This document shows positions 5,201 to 5,238 of a stretch of 5,238 bases of DNA, piece by piece (position 1 is the stretch's first letter; each line of letters starts with the position of its first letter). A model generated the notes under the pieces. It ran no database searches, was not told where the DNA came from, and saw nothing but the letters and a program-made list of their open reading frames with translations. A program made the position numbers and the translations under genes. The DNA comes from an uncultured Collinsella sp. (GTDB lineage Bacteria > Actinomycetota > Coriobacteriia > Coriobacteriales > Coriobacteriaceae), in the NCBI GenBank assembly GCA_900544465.1, contig UQVT01000133.1, forward strand, positions 1-5,238. Reading direction: 5' to 3'.

Positions 5201-5238
5201 TTTAGCCAAATATAGTCGGCCGAGATTGACCAATCCCG
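5185..5238. mobile_element. Probable left end of an IS66-like insertion element (continues beyond window)
   Basis: At 5185 the PTS sequence gives way to GTTAGCGCCGGAATAATTT, which runs on in AT-richer, non-coding DNA to the window end. IS66-family terminal repeats typically begin GTAAGCG or a close variant, and the element duplicates 8 bp of target. The matching duplication would be TTGCTGTT (5177-5184), to be found again on the far side. The transposase genes, the other end and the second copy of the target lie outside the window. The assignment rests on the junction and the terminal bases only; a genome rearrangement or an invertible segment would also explain a break. Confidence 0.55.

Overview
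The window looks like chromosomal DNA from a fermentative, high-GC gut actinobacterium of the Coriobacteriia. Collinsella is my best guess, based on the character of the proteins and their GC-rich codon use; this is recognition, not a database match. It carries the last codons of an unidentified gene, four intact genes and one broken gene.

Left part (1-2639, + strand). The tail of an upstream gene ends at 47 and is closed by a strong intrinsic terminator (67-102). A glycerol dehydrogenase gene (gldA, 168-1235) follows, preceded by a second hairpin. After a 150-base gap with no recognisable element comes a 417-residue soluble iron-sulfur protein (1386-2639). It has two pairs of [4Fe-4S] motifs, one at each end, separated by a cysteine-containing middle domain that I cannot name.

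Middle (2640-2771). Two genes converge here. The gap holds two hairpins with related sequences. The right one is a 21-bp stem followed on the minus strand by six T, so it is a good terminator for the minus-strand operon.

Right part (2772-5238). A zinc-dependent medium-chain alcohol/polyol dehydrogenase (4618-3593) and a GntR/HutC-type repressor with a UTRA ligand domain (3527-2772) form a minus-strand operon. Divergent from it, across a 357-base control region, starts a gene for the IIC domain of an alpha-glucoside-type PTS permease. The control region holds three copies of a 16-bp near-palindrome, ACTTGTCTAGACAAGT. Two sit at the dehydrogenase promoter and one in the PTS promoter, as expected if the repressor controls both directions and itself.

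The PTS gene is cut after about 69 codons. The similarity to the family stops at 5184, and the next bases begin GTTAGCGCCGG, which resembles an IS66-family terminal repeat. I read the right end of the window as the first 54 bases of an insertion element that has disabled the sugar transporter. Together the locus looks like a regulated uptake and oxidation module for an alpha-glucoside or alpha-glucosyl-polyol, inactivated in this strain by transposition.
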